Part shown: positions 1 through 4,000 of the stretch, piece after piece
Layout: the number at the start of each line of letters is the position of its first letter
Numbering within the stretch: position 1 is the stretch's first letter
Source: Baffinella frigidus
Lineage: Eukaryota > Cryptophyceae > Cryptomonadales > Baffinellaceae
NCBI GenBank assembly: GCA_026770585.1
Contig: MU647114.1
Location: 53,263-63,292 of the forward strand
Reading direction: 5' to 3'
DNA: 10,030 nt
The notes under the pieces: generated by a model
Database searches by the model: none
What the model was told of the DNA's origin: nothing
The model's input: the letters and a program-made list of their open reading frames with translations, nothing else
Program-made: the position numbers and the translations under genes

Positions 1-18
1 CGAAACCCTAAACATAAA

Positions 19-88
19 CCCGAAACCCGAAACCCGAAACCCGAAACCCGAAACCCGAAACCCGAAACCCGAAACCCGAAACCCGAAA
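19..88 (+). repeat. (CCCGAAA)10 perfect tandem array
   Basis: Ten uninterrupted copies of a one-base variant of the telomere-type unit CCCTAAA. It is followed by more degenerate units to about 140. Because this variant replaces the canonical unit and coding exons follow, it looks like interstitial satellite rather than a chromosome end. Confidence 0.9.
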
Positions 89-202
89 GCCTGGACCCAA
101 AACCCTCAAACTTGTCACCCAAACCCGTAACCCGAAACCAGGCCGCGCGTGGGGATTGTCGGGCCGTCTAGAGCTCAACGCGCGGTCAGTTTCTTACAAC
201 CA

Positions 203-430
203 AGACCCCAAACCCTAAACCCTGAACCCTGAACCCTAAACCCTAAACCCCAAACCTTAAACCCTTAACTCTACACTCTACACCCTACACCCTACACCTA
301 CACCTTTAACTCCAAACCCTACACCCTAACATTGCGCCTGCACGCCAAACCTGAAACCCGAACCACGCTGCATCCTGAGCCCTAGACACAAAACACGAAA
401 AACGCTCATCCCTGAACCCCAAACCCCGGC
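203..430 (+). repeat. Degenerate CCCTAAA / CCCTGAA / CCCTACA repeats
   Basis: Interrupted seven-base units with local variants, C-rich on the plus strand. No coding exon is supported here; a weak exon-like stretch lies just before it at 142-184. Confidence 0.85.
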
Positions 431-431
431 G

Positions 432-490
432 CTACAGGTCGAAGTCGGCGGGGGGGGTGGGCTGTTGGTCCTTGCCGCCATGTTCGCTCT
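432..490 (-). CDS. Possible terminal exon of another minus-strand gene
   Basis: Read on the minus strand, CCAACGCAG is followed by AG plus 18 G/C-ending codons and TAG: SEHGGKDQQPTPPADFDL. Telomere-like repeats upstream (plus 500-650) have the C-rich strand as sense, as in the other genes here. The plus strand is also open behind GCGCTACAG (VEVGGGGGLLVLAAMFALCV..., ending in TAG at 528-530). Codon use favours the minus reading, but the choice is not secure and no upstream exon was found. Confidence 0.35.
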
Positions 491-515
491 CTGCGTTGGC
501 TCCCTAGGTTTCGGG

Positions 516-660
516 TGTGGGGTGTAGTTTGTAGGGTCTGGGGTTTAGTGTGTAGTGGGCGTAGTTTGTAGGGTTCAGGTTGTCGTTTGTTCCGGGTTTC
601 GGGTTGAGGATTTAGGGATCCGGGTTTCAGGTGGAGGGTGTATGGTTAGGGGGTTTGTTT
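516..660 (-). repeat. Inverted telomere-like island (GGGTTTAG orientation)
   Basis: The same repeat family with the G-rich strand on plus (GGTGTAGTTTG, GGGTTTAG, GGGTTTCGGG). It lies where intron of the minus-strand candidate at 432-490 would be. Confidence 0.75.
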
Positions 661-890
661 GTGATGCATCGTGCCGTCTTGTTGTCTTTCTTCGTTGGGG
701 CCCTAAACCCTAAACCCCAGGCAGATCAAGCAGGTCCTCTCATGAGCTTCACAGCTCGGGTTTAGTTAGTGTGGTCCACATCTTCTGTGAAGCATCTCGG
801 TCACGTTGAGCTACTTGCAGTTGAGTTGACATTTGGTCAAGTTGTGGACCGCACGTGCTGCTGCTCGCTTTGAATCAGTTGCTTCACAGT
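661..890. other. Non-repeat stretch with short inverted repeats
   Basis: Apart from the exon 1 fragment at 721-733, this holds inverted pairs CTGTGAAGCA (785-794) with TGCTTCACAG (880-889) and GGTCCACA (773-780) with TGTGGACC (844-851). A short open minus-strand stretch (VKQLIQSEQQHVRSTT) has no clear splice sites. No gene is supported. Confidence 0.4.
721..733 (+). pseudogene. Partial copy of the 3' end of exon 1
   Basis: Between CCCCAG and GTCC, the 13 bases GCAGATCAAGCAG match the exon 1 end GCAGATCAATCAG with one change, and the likeness continues into the intron (GTCC..CTCA). The rest of exon 1 is missing. Confidence 0.4.
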
Positions 891-1054
891 ACACCCTGAA
901 CCCTAGCTCTAAAACCTGAAACCCTGAACCCTGAACCCTGAACCCTGAACCCTGAACCCCAAACCCCAACCCCAAACTCCAAACCCAAAACCCTAAACCC
1001 GAAACTCCAAATCCGAAACTCTGAACCGCAAACCCGAAACTTGAGCAGCGGCAG

Positions 1055-1092
1055 CGATGGTGTACAACGCCGTCTCAGAGCAGATCAATCAG
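1055..1092 (+). CDS. Exon 1 (MVYNAVSEQINQ), possible start exon
   Basis: The exon follows an AG at 1053-1054 and ends CAG|GTCCCT. ATG at 1057 has G at -3 and +4, a favourable eukaryotic start context, and gives 12 residues ending in phase 0, as exon 2 requires. It could instead be internal, with two bases completing a codon from an upstream exon, but I found no upstream exon whose phase fits. Confidence 0.55.
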
Positions 1093-4000
1093 GTCCCTCA
1101 ACCCTCAACACTAAACCCTAAATGTCAAGCCCTGAGCCCTAAACCCTAAACCCTAAACCCAAAACCCTAAACCCTAAACCCTAGACCCTACACCATTTAC
1201 CACAAACCATAAACCATAAACCATAAACCATAAACCATAAACCATAAACCATAAACCATAAAACCCTTAGCCCTTAACTCTAAACCCTAAATTCTAAACC
1301 TAAACCTAAACCTAAACTCTAAACCCTGAACCTTGTCTCCCGACTTCAAACCCGAATCACTGAACACTGAACACTGAACACTGAACACTGAACACTGAAC
1401 CCTACAACTTGAACCCTACAACTTGAACCCTGAACCCTTACCATGCCAGGTCATGAGAATTTTAAACGCAACGTTTTGCGCTGAAAGTGTCAACGTATCT
1501 TTTCCTGGTTCAGTTTTTTTTTTCAGCGGTTAAGGGCTCCAATTCCCAACACTTTTGGCGTGTTTCCCCCGTGAGAATCAACTTTACTCGTAGATCGTGT
1601 AGTAAAATGAAAATGCGACTGATGACCTGGCGTGGACCCTGAAATGATGCTCCCCGCACTCCCAGCACCAGATGCGATCAGTTGCTTTGCACTCACGCCT
1701 TCTCTCTCTGCATCCCCAACACCTATCTCTTAAGTGGCCAGTAAGCGCATACGCCCTACCGTAGGGTCCTAGGACCTGCCTAGGACCTCTGGGGGGTCAA
1801 TTTTGACTTCATGGCCACAGATATCCGGCGAATCTCACGTAAAAACAGATTTTCCCTCGGCTTTTGACTGGTCTCGCATTGAAACGAATTGAAATGAAAA
1901 CCTTGTGCGGGGGTCGGAGGTGAATCCGGGTTGAGGGTTTGGGGTTTAGGGTTCAGGGATCAGGGTTTAGGGTTTACCAGCGATACGACACTACTCTGAT
2001 CCCGAACCCAGTTTAACTTGTGTGCAGTACTCTACCTTAACTGCTCTAACAATGCTGACTTAACTGGTCAAATCCGAAACAGGTGTGGGGATCCGTGGCG
2101 AACCCTGAACCCTAAACCCTAAACCCTAGTCCCAAACCCCCAATCCTTAAACCCTGATTCTCTCAACCCTCAACCCCTGAACCTCAAAACCCGACCACAG
2201 GTGCGGGGCTCGGCGGTGAATCCATGGCGATACGATCGGGGGAAACGCAACGACATGTTCGCTGAATGGGTAAACCCTACATCCTAAACCCCAACCCCAA
2301 ACCCAACCCCTAAACTTCAAATCTTAAACCCTGAACCCTGAAACCTGAACCCTGAATCCTGAACCCTAAACCCTCCAATCCTGGAAACGCAACCCGATAT
2401 GTTTGCCGAATGGGAATCCCTGAGCCATAAACCCTTCACGCTCAACCTAAACCAAAATAACTGAACCAGGAAAACCCTCAACTCTAAACCCTTACCGCAG
2501 TACTCTAATCCCTGGACCTCTATTTTTATGTTACCCTCAACCCCAAACCCTTATCCTTCTACCAAACACCACGTACCCCAAAACCCAGAGCTCAAACCCC
2601 TGAACTCGAAACCCGAAACCCTGAACCCTCCGCAGTCGTACCCGCCGCTGGTGGAGGCGACGCGGATGGTGATGAGGAGCATGAAGAGCGACGCCGAGAA
2701 GCTCATCGAGAACCGCACCTCCTTGAATCAGGTCAGACCCCCTTCACCCGAAACCCGAAACCCAAAACCCGAAACCCGAAACCCAAACCCCGGACCCCGG
2801 ACCCCAAAACCCAAAACCCTAAACCCTAAACCCTAAACCCTGAACCCTAAACCCTACACCCTAAACTCTAAACCCCAAACCCCAAACCCCAAACCCCAAA
2901 CCCCAAACCCCAAACCCCAAACCCCAAACCCAGGCGCGATTGCTGATCAACATTCGGAAATTGAGAGACAAGGAGTTTCAAGTCAAGAAACGAACGCCCG
3001 GCCCCGCGGGGTTCAGGTCCCTGCATCCCCACTCCCCAAACTGCAAACATCCCCTCTCCATTTTTCGGGCTCGTAACCTGTGGGTGACAACTTTCAGGTG
3101 GGAAGTGGAGCTGGACGAGGACCACCAGGCGATGATTATGAAGCGCGCTAAAACCAAGCTTCTGGGGGTAAACCTCCTTTTACAATCCATTACAGAGTTT
3201 TAAATAAACCCCCTTTTATGGTTTCAAAATTATTTAAAACACCCGAGACCTGAACGCGAAACGCGAAACGGTACCCCGCAGATCTCGCGGGCGCTGGCGC
3301 ATATCGAACGGCACATCGACCATCACACCAACCTTCTTCTCGAGAAGATCGAGTGGGCCCAGGTTACGAGTCTCCGCGCCCCTACACCCGCAACCCAAAA
3401 CTACTCCCGAAGCCCTGAACCCGAATATTCCCGGAGCCCGAAGCCTGAAACCCTGGACCCTATTCCCGAAGCCGGGAAAAGTATTCCCGAAGCCAAAAAA
3501 ACCGAAAGCATAGACCCGAAGACAAGATCGACGAGCATGTCAACCAGCTTCTCGAGCGGATTGAGTGGGGACAGGTTACAGGCTCCCTACCTGGAACCCG
3601 ACACCAGAAACCAGAAGCCCGAAAGGCGATTTGTGTGTGAAGCATGACGCTGCTGAGTAGAGGAATGCCCGTTGTTCCTACACGCGAAACCGAAACACGA
3701 AACACGAAACACGAAACACGAAACAGTAAAGTAGCACCATCTACACATCTGAAGCCCGAAACCCCGAAGTCAGACATCCGAAACCCTGAACCCGAAACCC
3801 GAAAGCAGGCGGTGCTGATTGTGCGGGTGCGAACACTCCTTGTCAAGGGCTTCCCTCGCCACACCTTCTCCTGGTACACCCTACACCATAAACCATAAAC
3901 CCTAAAACGCAGATACTTAACACTAAACACGAAACACTAAACCCCAAACGCTAAAACACTCAACACTAAACCAAGGGCCTTCCCCGACACGCGTTTTCCT

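Noticed and set aside
1-120. Chromosome-end telomere
   Set aside because: The array is mostly the CCCGAAA variant, similar arrays recur through the window between exons, and unique sequence resumes after 140 nt.
142-184. Possible plus-strand exon (AG|GCCGCGCG to GCGCG|GTCAGT)
   Set aside because: The donor is good, but neither open frame joins in phase to exon 1 and no neighbouring exon was found.
2528-2836. 102-codon plus-strand frame including exon 3
   Set aside because: Only 2636-2731 is exon-like; the rest is translated heptamer repeat (NPKPETRNPKP-like) on both sides of clear splice sites.
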